From assembly GCF_027579695.1 (NCBI RefSeq), contig NC_083586.1, forward strand, positions 6,258,001 through 6,322,000: a stretch of 64,000 nt of DNA, in the 5' to 3' direction. Below are positions 29,982-42,500 of this stretch, piece by piece. The stretch's first letter is position 1. Every line of letters starts with the position of its first letter. This DNA is from Neoarius graeffei. Taxonomy: Eukaryota > Chordata > Actinopteri > Siluriformes > Ariidae. Under the pieces are notes generated by a model. That model worked only from the letters and a program-made list of their open reading frames with translations, was not told the origin of the DNA and ran no database searches. A program made the position numbers and the translations under genes.

Positions 29982-31790
29982 ATGGATAGATTTCTTGTCA
30001 AAAAACCCAAGACAACTGACGTAGGTCTACCACCAGCTGCGAGAAAGCTTCGGAGGTATGATGAATCATACCTGCAGTTTGGTTTTACTGTCACCTCTGA
30101 TCTTCGTCCTCAGTGTGTCGTGTGTGCCGAGGTGCTGGCAAACGAAAGCATGAAGCCATGCAAACTTAAAAGGCACCTCGAAACGAAGCATGCTGGCCTG
30201 AAGGACAAACCGCTTGAATACTTTCAAAGAAAGCGTGATGGCCTGCATCAGCAACAGGCAACAATTTCCGTGCACAGCACTGTATCTAAGCAGTGCCTGG
30301 AGGCATCATATGTGGTGGCAAAAAGAATAGGTAAGCTAGGCAAACCGCACACTGATGCCGAGAAATTCGTTTTGCCAGCTGCGCAGGACATGTGCAGAAT
30401 ATTCTTCGGGGATAGTGCAGCAGCCAAATTAGGCACCGTGCCACTTTCAAATGACACAGTTGCTCGGAGAATTGCTGATATGTCCAATGATATCAGAGAG
30501 CAATTAATACAGTTTATTAAAAATAGTCCATACTATGCCTTGCAGTTGGATGAGTCTACCGATATTGCTGGACAGGCACAGCTTCTTACATATGTCAGGT
30601 ATGTCAGGGATAAATTAATTGAGGAGGATGTCCTTTTTTGCCGCCCTCTTCAGTCACACACAACTGGAGAGGCCATCTTCAATGTCCTTGATTCATTTAT
30701 TCGCGAGAATGGGTTGGCGTGGGACCGATGCGTTGGCTTGTGCACGGATGGCGCACGAGCAATGACGGGCTGTGAGCAAGGTCTAGCTGCTCGCGTTAAG
30801 CAGGTAGCTCCACTTGTAAAATGGACCCATTGCATGGTTCATCACGAAGCACTCGCTGCAAAAAAAATGCCGTCTCTGTTGGAATCCGTGCTGAACCAAT
30901 CAGTAAAAATGATCAACCTCATCAAGTCACGGCCGCTAAACTTGTTTGAGGTCCTCTGTCAGGAGATGGGGTCAGAGCACGAACAGCTGCTTCTGCACAC
31001 TGAGGTTCGCTGGCTGTCCAGGGGGCGGGTGTTACAACGTTTGTATGAGCTGCGAGATGAGGTGAAGCGGTTTTTGACACAAATCAATTCAGACCTGGCA
31101 AAAAATCTGGATGACCCTTTGTGGCTGGCGTGTCTCTCCTATTTGGTCGATATATTTGACCACTTGAATGGCTTGAACCTGTCTTTGCAAGGCCGAGAAA
31201 CTCACATTTTGCTTCTCGCAGAGAAAGTGGATGCCTTCAAGCAAAAACTTGACCTCTGGTGTGGCCGCATCAGTCGGGGGAACTGTGATATGTTCCCAAG
31301 CCTTGCAGACTTTATCAGTAATGCAGGCACTTCCCACGATTTCTCATCTGTCTTTCAAGCAGCGTCAGAGCACCTGTCGGTAATGAGAAAACAGTTTGCG
31401 GCATACTTCACAGAGGATTATCGCTCTTTTGCGTGGGTTCGAGATCCATTTGTGTGTACTGCTGACGAACTTCCAGTTGACATGCAGGAACAGCTTATTG
31501 AGCTGAAGAGTGACAGTAGACTTAAGGCAGTCTTCACCTCATGCCCTCTTTCGACATTCTGGGCAGCATTGATGCAGGAGTACCCGCAACTGTGTGACGT
31601 AGCCTTGAAACTGCTCATCCCATTCGCATCGACCTACTTGTGTGAGGCAGGATTTTCAAAAATGACTGCGCTCAAAACGAAATATCGCAATCATGCGCAA
31701 ATTGAGGATGACTTGAGACTGTGCTTGTCAAACATTTCGCCAAGAATCGAGGATCTTTGTAAGGCAAAGCAGGCTCAGGTCTCGCATTAA
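29982..31790 (+). CDS. hAT transposase, BED finger, ZBED5-like
   Basis: 602 codons without a break, starting MDRFLVKKPKTTDVGLPPAA. A BED-type zinc finger spans about residues 30-70: CVVC (C45, C48) and KRHLETKH (H65, H70). The RNase-H-like catalytic region follows: LQLDESTDIA with the first Asp at about 190, and CTDGARAMTGC with the second at about 256. The insertion domain carries HTEVRWLSRGRVL, and the C-terminal dimerisation region contains STYLCEAGFSKMTALKTKYR, supplying the probable catalytic Glu. The length fits ZBED5/SCAND3-like proteins, which derive from hAT transposases. It lies inside intact-looking terminal repeats, so I treat it as the element's own gene, not a domesticated one. 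The enzyme would cut and paste the element from the nucleus. The start ATG is preceded by a purine at -3 (AAAATGG). Confidence 0.9.
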   Translation: MDRFLVKKPKTTDVGLPPAARKLRRYDESYLQFGFTVTSDLRPQCVVCAEVLANESMKPCKLKRHLETKHAGLKDKPLEYFQRKRDGLHQQQATISVHSTVSKQCLEASYVVAKRIGKLGKPHTDAEKFVLPAAQDMCRIFFGDSAAAKLGTVPLSNDTVARRIADMSNDIREQLIQFIKNSPYYALQLDESTDIAGQAQLLTYVRYVRDKLIEEDVLFCRPLQSHTTGEAIFNVLDSFIRENGLAWDRCVGLCTDGARAMTGCEQGLAARVKQVAPLVKWTHCMVHHEALAAKKMPSLLESVLNQSVKMINLIKSRPLNLFEVLCQEMGSEHEQLLLHTEVRWLSRGRVLQRLYELRDEVKRFLTQINSDLAKNLDDPLWLACLSYLVDIFDHLNGLNLSLQGRETHILLLAEKVDAFKQKLDLWCGRISRGNCDMFPSLADFISNAGTSHDFSSVFQAASEHLSVMRKQFAAYFTEDYRSFAWVRDPFVCTADELPVDMQEQLIELKSDSRLKAVFTSCPLSTFWAALMQEYPQLCDVALKLLIPFASTYLCEAGFSKMTALKTKYRNHAQIEDDLRLCLSNISPRIEDLCKAKQAQVSH

Positions 31791-31904
31791 CGCAAATGCA
31801 GATCACAAAGGCACAGTAAAAAGTAAAACCTAAATTCACGCCTGGTCCCAATTCCCAATGATATCAATAGCCAGCTAATGATAAGCCTAATAAAATACCT
31901 AATA

Positions 31905-31961
31905 AAAACACTAATAACAATAATAATAATAATAATAATTATTATTATTAATAATAATAAT

Positions 31962-32013
<52 letters not shown>

Positions 32014-32031
32014 TCAACAACCAACAACAGC

Positions 32032-32071
<40 letters not shown>

Positions 32072-32342
32072 GGCCTAATAATAATAATAATAATGCCTGA
32101 AAGAACATAAGTCTTGTACTACTGCCAACAGCTTAGTAATGATAATAGGCCATAATAATAATAATAATTATAATTATAATAATGCCCGAAAGCAGATTAG
32201 AAATGTGGTGCTACTGCCAATTATAACAATAGCCTAATAATGATAATAGGCCTATGTATTTCTATGGAATGGATAATGCTACTACTGCTGCTACTGCTAC
32301 TACTACTACTACTAATAATAATAATAATAATCTAGCCCAGGG

Positions 32343-32379
<37 letters not shown>

Positions 32380-32380
32380 G
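31905..32380. repeat. (AAT)n and (TCTA)n microsatellites in the hAT 3' part
   Basis: Long AAT/TAA runs at 31916-32100, further short runs to 32330, then (CTAT)n at about 32345-32380. Both strands show long meaningless open frames here. Confidence 0.95.
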
Positions 32381-32535
32381 GTCGATATAAGGTACTGTAG
32401 GTCGGGTGGCGTCACTGCGGGTGAGTGTGTTTGGGGGGGGGGATGGGGGCGGGGCGAGAAGAGGGGCCCCCAACTGCAATGAACCAGCTTTGGTGGGGCC
32501 CAGGTTGCAAAAGGTTGAGAACCCCTGATCTAGAC

Positions 32536-32929
32536 TATAACTGAGACGTAGTAAAAACCAGAATTTTACGTAGTAACTACGTAAAAACACTACGTAACAT
32601 CTACCAAACCACTACATTGTAAGTACGTAGTGACTACGTAAAATTGTTACCTGGGTATATCAGACAAAAACTGAAATAATCTCCATAAAAATAATTATAG
32701 TCGTAAAAGAGCCGTTCAAAAATGATCAAAGACTGAACTGGAAAGGAAAATAAAACAATAAGAGTGAAGGGGAGCGCTATAAAGATATGTAAGGAATGTG
32801 GGTAAAGTTGAGAAAATAAGAGGAAGTAATGAAAGGGTGGAAAAAATCAGGAAATACTTTAGCCAAATACACGCGATGTGCGTGGTAATATGGCGGCCAG
32901 ATGACTTCAATCATCTGTACAGCGCGGAT
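32536..32929. other. No gene recognised
   Basis: Contains repeated TACGTAG/CTACGTA words at 32565-32645 forming small inverted motifs. No coding evidence. Confidence 0.4.
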
Positions 32930-33532
32930 TGGACAATGGGCTCTCCAGCTATGTTACGTCAAACAAAAAGGCTTTCACCGGCCAATCAGGAAGCACTTTC
33001 CTCCTGCCTCATCCTGAATATTAATGAGGTTCCCGCCCACCCCGCGTGTTTTGAAATGTTTATGTTTAAATCGCCGCTGTGTTATTTTTCAACAGCGTTC
33101 ATTCGTGAAACCGGAGAAATCAGGATCAGACCAGCGACTCGGACACAGAGATTATTCCTGAAACACCTCTGGATTTCTTCCTGCAACACATCTGGATTTA
33201 TTCCCGTCTTCAATGGTGCGCTCCAGGAGAAAAGCCCCTCAGGCCGGATGGAGCGGACTGACCGAGCCCTGCAGCGGCGAGTTACCGAGTTTCCCCTTCA
33301 ACAACAAGCGCTTTAAACACCGCCTTATTACAGAAAAGGGTCAACAACAGCAGTGACCAGGCGGAAACGCGCTCAGGAACAGAGTTCACAGCGTTCAGAG
33401 GAGTTTTGCTCAAAGCGACCTGTTCCTTATTGCTGGGCGAATCGGTTTATATCCATGATAATGAGCCTAAAGTTAGCGGCTAGTCAGAAAAGTCGGATCC
33501 GGTTGCAAAACTAATTAGCTGTTAATTAGCTT
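32930..33532 (+). promoter_or_regulatory. Promoter-like CpG-rich segment and first-exon candidate
   Basis: In order: TTTCACCGGCCAATCAGG (CCAAT box), CTGAATATTAATGAGG, CCCGCCCACCCCGCG (GC box), GTTTAAATCG, then a CpG-rich stretch with a 47-codon frame. A block CTGGGCGAATCGGTTTATAT to GTCGGATCCGGTTGC follows, shared with the minus strand at 21540-21640. The copies match upstream and downstream, but the part holding the small frame is much shorter at 21.6 kb. The tandem array starts right after this segment. Confidence 0.5.
33213..33356 (+). CDS. 47-codon candidate small or first-exon ORF
   Basis: ATG in CpG-rich sequence encoding MVRSRRKAPQAGWSGL, LTEPCSGELPSFPFNNKRFK, ITEKGQQQQ, stop. It is very basic and CpG-rich like a first exon, and lies about 170 bp after a CCAAT/GC-box cluster. 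I do not recognise the sequence. A competing frame overlaps it (172 codons from 32798, no recognisable domain). It may be simply untranslated leader. Confidence 0.3.
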   Translation: MVRSRRKAPQAGWSGLTEPCSGELPSFPFNNKRFKHRLITEKGQQQQ

Positions 33533-36500
33533 TTACAGACAAGCGAACGTGAGTGGGACAGGCAAAGTGCAGCCGGGTACTCTTTCTTTCTTTTACAGGT
33601 AAGCGAACGTGAGTGGGACACGCAAAGTGCAGCCAGGTACTCTTTCTTTCTTTTACAGACAAGCGAACGTGAGTGGGACAGGCAAAGTGCCGCCAGGTAC
33701 TCTTTCTTTCTTTTACAGACAAGCAAACGTGAGTGGGACACGCAAAGTGCCGCCAGGTACTCTTTCTTTCTTTTACAGACAAGCAAACGTGAGTGGGACA
33801 GGCAAAGTGCCGCCCGATACTCTTTCTGTTACAGACAAGCGAACGTGAGGGGGACAGGTAAAGTGCCGCCAGGTACTCTTTGTTTCTTTTACAGACAAGC
33901 GAACGTGAGTGGGACAGGCAAAGTGCCGCCAGGTACTCTTTCTTTCTTTTACAGACAAGCGAATGTGAGTGGGACAGGCAAAGTGCCGCCAGGAACTATT
34001 TCTTTCTTTTACAGACAAGCGAACGTGAGCGGGACAGGCAAAGTGCCGCCAGGTATGCTTTCTTTCTTTTACAGACAAGCGAACGTGAGTGGGACAGGCA
34101 AAGTGCAGCGAGGTACTCTTTCTTTCTTTTACAGACAAGCGAACGTGAGTGGGACAGGCAAAGTGCCGCTAGGTACTCTTTCTTTCTTTTACAGGTAAGC
34201 GAACGTGAGCTGGACAGGCAAAGTGCAGACAGGTACTTTTTCTTTCTTTTACAGGTAAGTGAACGTGAGTGGGACAGGCAAAGTGCATCCAGGTACTCTT
34301 TCTTTCTTTTACAGGTAAGTGAACATGAGTGGGACAGTCAAAGTGCCGCCAGGTACTCTTTCTTTCTTTTACAGACAAGCGAACGTGAGTGGGACAGGCA
34401 AAGTGCAGCGAGGTACTCTTTCTTTCATTTACAGACAAAGGAACGTGAGTGGGACAGGCAAAGTGCCACCAGGTACTCTTTCTTCTACAGACAAGCGAAT
34501 GTGAGTGGGACAGGCAAAGTGCCGCCAGGTACTTTCTTTCTTTTACAGACAAGCGAACGTGTGTGGGACAGGCAAAGTGCTGCCAGGTACTCTTTCTTTC
34601 TTTTACAGACAAGCGAACGTGAGTGGGACAGGCAAAGTGCAGCCAGGTACTTTCTTTCTTTTACAGACAAGCGAAGGTGAGTGGGACGGGCAAAGTGCAG
34701 CCAGGTACTTTCTTGTACAGACAAGCGAAGGTGAGTGGGACAGGCAAAGTGCCGCCAGGTACTCTTTGTTTCTTTTACAGACAAGCTAACGTGAGGGGGA
34801 CAGGTAAAGTGCCGCCAGGTACTCTTTGTTTCTTTTACAGACAAGCGAACGTGAGTGGGACAGGCAAAGTGCTGCCATGTACTCTTTCTTTTACAGACAA
34901 GCGAACGTGAGTGGGACAGGCAAAGTGCCGCCAGGTACTCTTTGTTTCTTTTACAGACAAGCGAACGTGAGTGGGACAGGCAAAGTGCTGCCATGTACTC
35001 TTTCTTTTACAGACAAGCGAACGTGAGTGGGACAGGCAAAGTGCAGCCAGGTACTCTTTCTTTCTGTTACAGACAAGCGAAGGTGAGTGGGACAGGCAAA
35101 GTGCAGCCATGTACTCTTTGTTTCTTTTACAGACAAGCGAACGTGAGTGGGACAGGCAAAGTGCTGCCATGTACTCTTTCTTTCTTTTACAGACAAGCGA
35201 ACGTGAGTGGAACAGGCAAAGTGCCACCAGGTACTTTCTTTCTTTTACAGACAAGCGAACGTGAGTGGGACAGACAAAGTGCAACCAGGTACTCTTTCTT
35301 TCTTTTACAGACAAGCGAACGTGAATGGGACAGGCAAAGTGCCGCCAGGTACTTTCTTTCTTTTACAGACAAGCGAACGTGAGTGGGACAGGCCAAGTGC
35401 CGCCAGGTACTCTTTGTTTCTTTTACAGACAAGCGAACGTGAGTGGGACAGGCAAAGTGCCACCAGGTACTCTTTCTTTCTTTTACAGACAAGCGAACGT
35501 GAGTGGGACAGGCCAAGTGCCGCCAGGTACTCTTGCTTCTACAGACAAGCGAACGTGAGTGAAACAGGCAAAGTGCCGCCAGGTACTCTTTCTTTCTTTT
35601 ACAGACAAGCGAATGTGAGTGGGACATGCAAAGTGCCGCCAGGTACTCTTTCTTTCTTTTACAGACAAGTGAACGTGAGTGGGACAGGCCAAGTGCCGCC
35701 AGGTACTCTTGCTTCTACAGACAAGCGAACGTGAGTGAAACAGGCAAAGTGCCGCCAGGTACTTTCTTTCTTTTACAGACAAGCAAACGTGAGTGGGACA
35801 GGCAAAGTGCCGCCAGGTACTCTTTGTTTCTTTTACAGTCAAGCTAACGTGAGTGGGACAGGTAAAGTGCCGCCAGGTACTCTTTGTTTCTTTTACAGAC
35901 AAGCCAACGTGAGTGGGACAGGCAAAGTGCCGCCAGATACTCTTTCTTTCTTTTACAGACAAGCGAACGTGAGTGGGACAGGCCAAGTGCCGCCAGGTAC
36001 TCTTTCTTTCTTTTACAGACAAGTGAACGTGAGTGGGACAGGCAAAGTGCTGCCATGTACTCTTTCTTTCTTTTACAGACAAGCGAACGTGAGTGGGACA
36101 GGCAAAGTGCAGCCAGGTACTCTTTCTTTCTGTTACAGACAAGCGAACGTGAGTGGGACAGGCAAAGTGCAGCCATGTACTCTTTCTTTCTTCTACAGAC
36201 AAGCGAACGTGAGTGGGACAGGCAATGTGCAGCCAGGTACTCTTTCTTCCACAGTCAAGCGAACGTGAGTGGGACAGGCAAAGTGCCGACAGGTATGCTT
36301 TCTTTCTTTTACAGACAAGCGAACGTGAGTGGGACAGGCAAAGTGCCGCCAGGTACTCTTTCTTTCTTTTACAGACAAGCGAACGTGAGTGGGACAGGCA
36401 AAGTGCAGCCAGGTACTCTTTCTTTCTGTTACAGACAATCGAACGTGAGTGGGACAGGCAAAGTGCAGCCAGGTACTCTTTCTTTCTTCTACAGACAAGC

Positions 36501-39500
36501 GAACGTGAGTGGGACAGGCAATGTGCAGCCAGGTACTCTTTCTTCTACAGTCAAGCGAACGTGACTGGGACAGGCAAAGTGCCGACAGGTATGCTTTCTT
36601 TCTTTTACAGACAATCGAACGTGAGTGGGACAGGCAAAGTGCTGCCATGTACTCTTTCTTTCTTTTACAGACAAGCGAACGTGAGTGGGACAGGCAAAGT
36701 GCAGCCAGGTACTCTTTCTTTCTGTTAGACAAGCGAACGTGAGGGGGACAGGTAAAGTGCAGCCATGTACTCTTTCTTTCTTCTAAAGACAAGCGAACGT
36801 GAGTGGGACAGGCAAAGTGCCGCCAGGTACTCTTTCTTTCTTTTACAGACAAGCGAACGTGAGTGGGACAGGCAAAGTGCCGCCAGGTACTCTTTGTTTC
36901 TTTTACAGACAATCGAACGTGAGCGGGACAGGCAAAGTGCCGCCAGGTACTCTTTCTTCTACAGACAAGCGAACGTGAGTGGGACAGGCAAAGTGCCGCC
37001 AGGTGCTCTTTGTTTCTTTTACAGACAAGCGAACGTGAGTGGGACAGGCAAAGTGCAGCCAGGTACTCTTTCTTTCTTTTACAGACAATCGAACGTGAGC
37101 GGGACAGGCAAAGTGCCGCCAGGTACTCTTTCTTCTACAGACAAGCGAACGTGAGTGGGACAGGCAAAGTGCCGCCAGGTACTCTTTGTTTCTTTTACAG
37201 ACAAGCGAACGTGAGTGGGACAGGCAAAGTGCAGCGAGGTACTCTTTCTTTCTTTTACAGACAAACGAACGTGAGTGGGACAGGCAAAGTGCAGCGAGGT
37301 ACTCTTTCTTTCTTTTACAGACAAACGAACGTGAGTGGGACAGGCCAAGTGCCGCCAGGTACTCTTTATTCTACAGACAAGCGAACGTGAGTGGGACAGG
37401 CAAAGTGCCGCCAGGTACTCTTTCTTTCTTTTACAGACAAGCGAACGTGAGTGGGACAGGCAAAGTGCCGCCAGGTATGCTTTCTTTCTTTTACAGACAA
37501 GCTAACGTGAGTGGGACAGGCAAAGTGCCGCCAGGTACTCTTTCTTTCTTTTACAGACAAGTGAACGTGAGTGGGACAGGCAAAGTGCTGCCATGTACTC
37601 TTTCTTTCTTTTACAGACAAGCGAACGTGAGTGGGACAGGCAAAGTGCAGCCAGGTACTCTTTCTTTCTTTTACAGACAAGTGAACGTGAGTGGGACAGG
37701 CAAAGTGCTGCCATGTACTCTTTCTTTCTTTTACAGACAAGCGAACGTGAGTGGGACAGGCAAAGTGCAGCCAGGTACTCTTTCTTTCTGTTACAGACAA
37801 GCGAACGTGAGTGGGACAGGCAAAGTGCAGCCATGTACTCTTTGTTTCTTCTACAGACAAGCGAACGTGAGTGGGACAGGCAATGTGCAGCCAGGTACTC
37901 TTTCTTCCACAGTCAAGCGAACGTGAGTGGGACAGGCAAAGTGCCGACAGGTATGCTTTCTTTCTTTTACAGACAAGCGAACGTGAGTGGGACAGGCAAA
38001 GTGCCGCCAGGTACTCTTTCTTTCTTTTACAGACAAGCGAACGTGAGTGGGACAGGCAAAGTGCAGCGAGGAACTCTTTCTTTCTTTTACAGACAAGCGA
38101 ACGTGAGCGGGACAGGCAAAGTGCCGCCAGGTATGCTTTCTTTCTTTTACAGACAAGCGAACGTGAGTGGGACAGGCAAAGTTCCGCCAGGTATGCTTTC
38201 TTTCTTTTACAGACAAGCGAACGTGAGCGGGACAGGCAAAGTGCCGCCAGGTATGCTTTCTTTCTTTTACAGACAAGCGAACGTGAACGGGACAGGCAAA
38301 GTGCCGCCAAGTATGCTTTCTTTCTTTTACAGACAAGCGAACGTGAGTGGGACAGGCAAAGTGCCGCCAGGTACTCTTTCTTTCTTTTACAGACAAGCGA
38401 ACGTGAGTGGGACAGGCAAAGTGCAGCGAGGAACTCTTTCTTTCTTTTACAGACAAGCGAACGTGAGCGGGACAGGCAAAGTGCCGCCAGGTATGCTTTC
38501 TTTCTTTTACAGACAAGCGAACGTGAGCGGGACAGGCAAAGTGCCGCCAGGTATGCTTTCTTTCTTTTACAGACAAGCGAACGTGAACGGGACAGGCAAA
38601 GTGCCGCAAAGTATGCTTTCTTTCTTTTACAGACAAGCTAACGTGAGTGGGACAGGCAAAGTGCCGCCAGGTATGCTTTCTTTCTTTTACAGACAAGCGA
38701 ACGTGAGTGGGACAGGCAAAGTTCCGCCAGGTACTCTTTCTTTCTTTTACAGACAAGCGAACGTGAGCGGGACAGGCAAAGTGCCGCCAGGTATGCTTTC
38801 TTTCTTTTACAGACAAGCGAACGTGAGCGGGACAGGCAAAGTGCCTCCAGGTATGCTTTCTTTCTTTTACAGACAAGCGAACGCGAGTGGGACAGGCAAA
38901 GTGCCGCCAGGTACTCTTTGTTTCTTTTACAGACAAGCGAACGTGAGTGGCACAGGCAAAGTGCAGCGAGGTACTCTTTGTTTCTTTTACAGACAAGCGA
39001 ACGTGAGTGGGACAGGCCAAGTGCCGCCACGTACTCTTTCTTCTACAGACAAGCGAACGTGAGTGGGACAGGCCAAGTGCCACCACGTGCTCTTTCTTCT
39101 ACAGACAAGCGAACGTGAGTGAAACAGGCAAAGTGCCGCCAGGTACTTTCTTTCTTTTACAGACAAGCGAACGTGAGTGGGACAGGCAAAGTGCCGCCAG
39201 GTACTTTCTTTCGTTTACAGACAAGCGAACGTGAGTGGGACAGGCAAAGTGCCGCCAGGTACTCTTTGTTTCTTTTACAGACAAGCGTACGTGAGTGGGA
39301 CAGGCAAAGTGCCGCCAGGTACTCTTTGTTTCTTTTACAGACAAGCGAACGTGAGTGGGACAGGCAAAGTGCCGCCAGGTACTCTTTGTTTCTTTTACAG
39401 ACAAGCGAACGTTAGAGGGACAGGCAAAGTGCCACCAGGTACTCTTTCTTTCTTTTACAGACAAGCGAACGTTAGTGGGACAGGCAAAGTGCCGCCAGGT

Positions 39501-42500
39501 ATTTTCTTTCTTTTACAGACAAGCGAACGTGAGTGGGACAGGCAAAGTGCGGCCAGGTACTCTTTCTTCTACAGACAAGCGAACGTGAGTGGGACAGGCA
39601 AAGTGCCGCCAGGTATGCTTTCTTTCTTTTACAGACAAGCGAACGTGAGTGGGACCGGCAAAGTGCCGCCAGGTACTCTTTCTTTCCTTTACAGACAAAC
39701 GAATGTGAGTGGGACCGGCAAAGTGCAGCGAGGTGCTCTTTCTTTCTTTTACAGACAAGTGAACGTGAGTGGGACAGGCAAAGTGCCGCCAGGTACTCTT
39801 TCTTTCCTTTACAGACAAGCGAATGTGAGTGGGACAGGCAAAGTGCCGCCAGGTAGTCTTTCTTTCTTTTACAGACAAGCGAACGTGAGTGGGACAGGCA
39901 AAGTGCCGCCAGGTACTCTTTCTTTCCATTACAGACAAGCGAATGTGAGTGGGACAGGCAACGTGCCGCCAGGTACTATTTTCTTTCTTTTACAGACAAG
40001 CGAACGTGAGTGGGACAGGCACAGTGCCGCCAGTTACTCTTTCTTTCTTTTACTGACAAGCGAACGTGAGTGGGACAGGCAAAGTGCAGCGAGGTACTCT
40101 TTCTTTCTTTTACAGACAAGTGAACGTGAGTGGGACAGGCAAAGTGCAGCCAGGTACTCTTTCTTCTACAGACAAGCGAACGTGAGTGGGACAGGCAAAG
40201 TGCAGCGACGTACTCTTTCTTTCTTTTACAGACAAGTGAACATGAGTGGGACAGGCAAAGTGCAGCCTGGTACTCTTTCTTCTACAGACAAGCAAACGTG
40301 AGTGGGACAGGCAAAGTGCAGCGAGGTACTCTTTCTTTCTTTCACAGACAAGTGAACGTGAGTGGGACAGGCAAAGTGCAACCAGGTACTCTTTCTTCTA
40401 CAGACAAGCGAACGTGAGTGGGACAGGCAAAGTGCAGCCAGGTGCTCTTTCTTTCTTTTACAGACAAGCGAACGTGAGTGGGACAGGCAATGTGCTGCCA
40501 GGTACTCTTTCTTTCTTTTACATACAAGCAAACGTGAGAGGGACAGGCAAAGTGCAGCGAGGTACTCTTTCTTTCTTTTACAGACAAGCGAACGTGAGTG
40601 GGACAGGCAAAGTGCAGCGAGGTACTCTTTTTTTTTTTTCTTTTACAGACAAGTGAACGTGAGTGGGACAGGCAAAGTGCAGCCTGGTACTCTTTCTTCT
40701 ACAGACAAGCGAACGTGAGTGGGACAGGCAAAGTGCAGCGAGGTACTCTTTTTCTTTTACAGACAAGTGAACGTGAGTGGGACAGGCCAAGTGCAGCCAG
40801 GTACTCTTTCTTCTACAGACAAGCGAATGTGAGTGGGACAGGCAATGTGCAGCGAGGTACTCTTTCTTTCTTTTACAGACAAGCGAACGTGAGTGGGACA
40901 GGCAAAGTGCAGCGAGGTACTCTTTCTTTCTTTTACAGACAAGTGAACGTGAGTGGGACAGGCAAAGTGCAGCCTGGTACTCTTTCTTCTACAGACAAGC
41001 GAACGTGAGTGGGACAGGCAAAGTGCAGCGAGGTACTCTTTCTTTTACAGACAAGTGAACGTGAGTGGGACAGGCAAAGTGCAGCCTGGTACTCTTTCTT
41101 TTACAGACAAGTGAACGTGAGTGCCACAGCCAAAGTGCTGCCAGGTACTCTTTCTTTCTTCTACAGACAAGCGAACGTGTGTGGGACAGGCAAAGTGCAG
41201 CCAGGTGCTCTTTCTTTCTTTTACAGACAAGCGTACGTGAGTGGGACAGGCAAAGTGCCGCCAGGTACTATTTCTTTCTTTTACAGACAAGCGAACGTGA
41301 GTGGGACAGGCATAGTGCCGCCAGGTACTCTTTCTATCTTTTACAGACACGCGAACGTGAGTGGGACAGGCAAAGTGCCGCCAGGTACTCTTTCTTCTAC
41401 AGACAAGCGAACGTGAGTGGAACAGGCAAAGTGCCACCAGGTACTTTCTTTCTTTTACATACAAGCGAACGTGAGTGGGACAGACAAAGTGCAACCAGGT
41501 ACTCTTTCTTTCTTTTACAAACAAGCGAACTTGAATGGGACAGGCAAAGTGCCGCCAGGTACTCTTTCTTCTACAGACAAGCGAACGTGAGTGGAACAGG
41601 CAAAGTGCCACCAGGTACTTTCTTTCTTTTACAGACAAGCGAACGTGAGTGGGACAGACAAAGTGCAACCAGGTACTCTTTCTTTCTTTTACAGACAAGC
41701 GAACGTGAGTGGGACAGACAAAGTGCAACCAGGTACTCTTTCTTTCTTTTACAGACAAGCGAACGTGAGTGGGACAGACAAAGTGCAACCAGGTACTCTT
41801 TCTTTCTTTTACAAACAAGCGAACTTGAATGGGACAGGCAAAGAGCCGCCAGGTACTCTTTCTTCTACAGACAAGCGAACGTGAGTGGAACAGGCAAAGT
41901 GCCACCAGGTACTTTCTTTCTTTTACAAACAAGCGAACGTGAGTGGGACAGGCAAAGTGCAGCCTGGTACTCTTTCTTCTACAGACAAGCGAACGTGAGT
42001 AGAACAGGCAAAGTGCTGCCAGGTACTTTCTTTCTTTTACAGACAAGCGAACGTGAGTGGGACAGGCAAAGTGCCGCCAGGTACTATTTCTTTCTTTTAC
42101 AGACAAGCGAACGTGAGTGGGACAGGCAAAGTGCCGCCAGGTACTCTTTGTTTCTTTTACAGACACGCGAACGTGAGTGGGACAGGCAAAGTGCCGCCAG
42201 GTACTCTTTCTTCTACAGACAAGCGAACGTGAGTGGGACAGGCAAAGTGCAGCCTGGTACTCTTTCTTCTACAGACAAGCGAACGTGAGTAGAACAGGCA
42301 AAGTGCTGCCAGGTACTTTCTTTCTTTTACAGACAAGCGAACGTGAGTGGGACAGGCAAAGTGCCGCCAGGTACTATTTCTTTCTTTTACAGACAAGCGA
42401 ACGTGAGTGGGACAGGCAAAGTGCCGCCAGGTACTCTTTGTTTCTTTTACAGACACGCGAACGTGAGTGGGACAGGCAAAGTGCCGCCAGGTACTCTTTC

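Larger units (their letters stand above)
29172..32527 (+). mobile_element. Complete-looking hAT transposon (Buster/ZBED5-like)
   Basis: A 3356-bp element with ends CAGTGGTTCTCAACC and GGTTGAGAACCCCTG. Flanking 8-mers GTTTAGAC (29164-29171) and ATCTAGAC (32528-32535) match at 6 of 8 positions and fit the NTCTAGAN type of hAT target. It carries one long uninterrupted transposase gene. Simple repeats have grown at both sides of the gene: (CA)n at about 29737-29782, and (AAT)n and (TCTA)n at 31905-32380. Confidence 0.88.

Noticed and set aside
31911-32108. Frame rich in Leu/Ile/Asn/Tyr as a membrane peptide
   Set aside because: It is the translation of an (AAT)n microsatellite.
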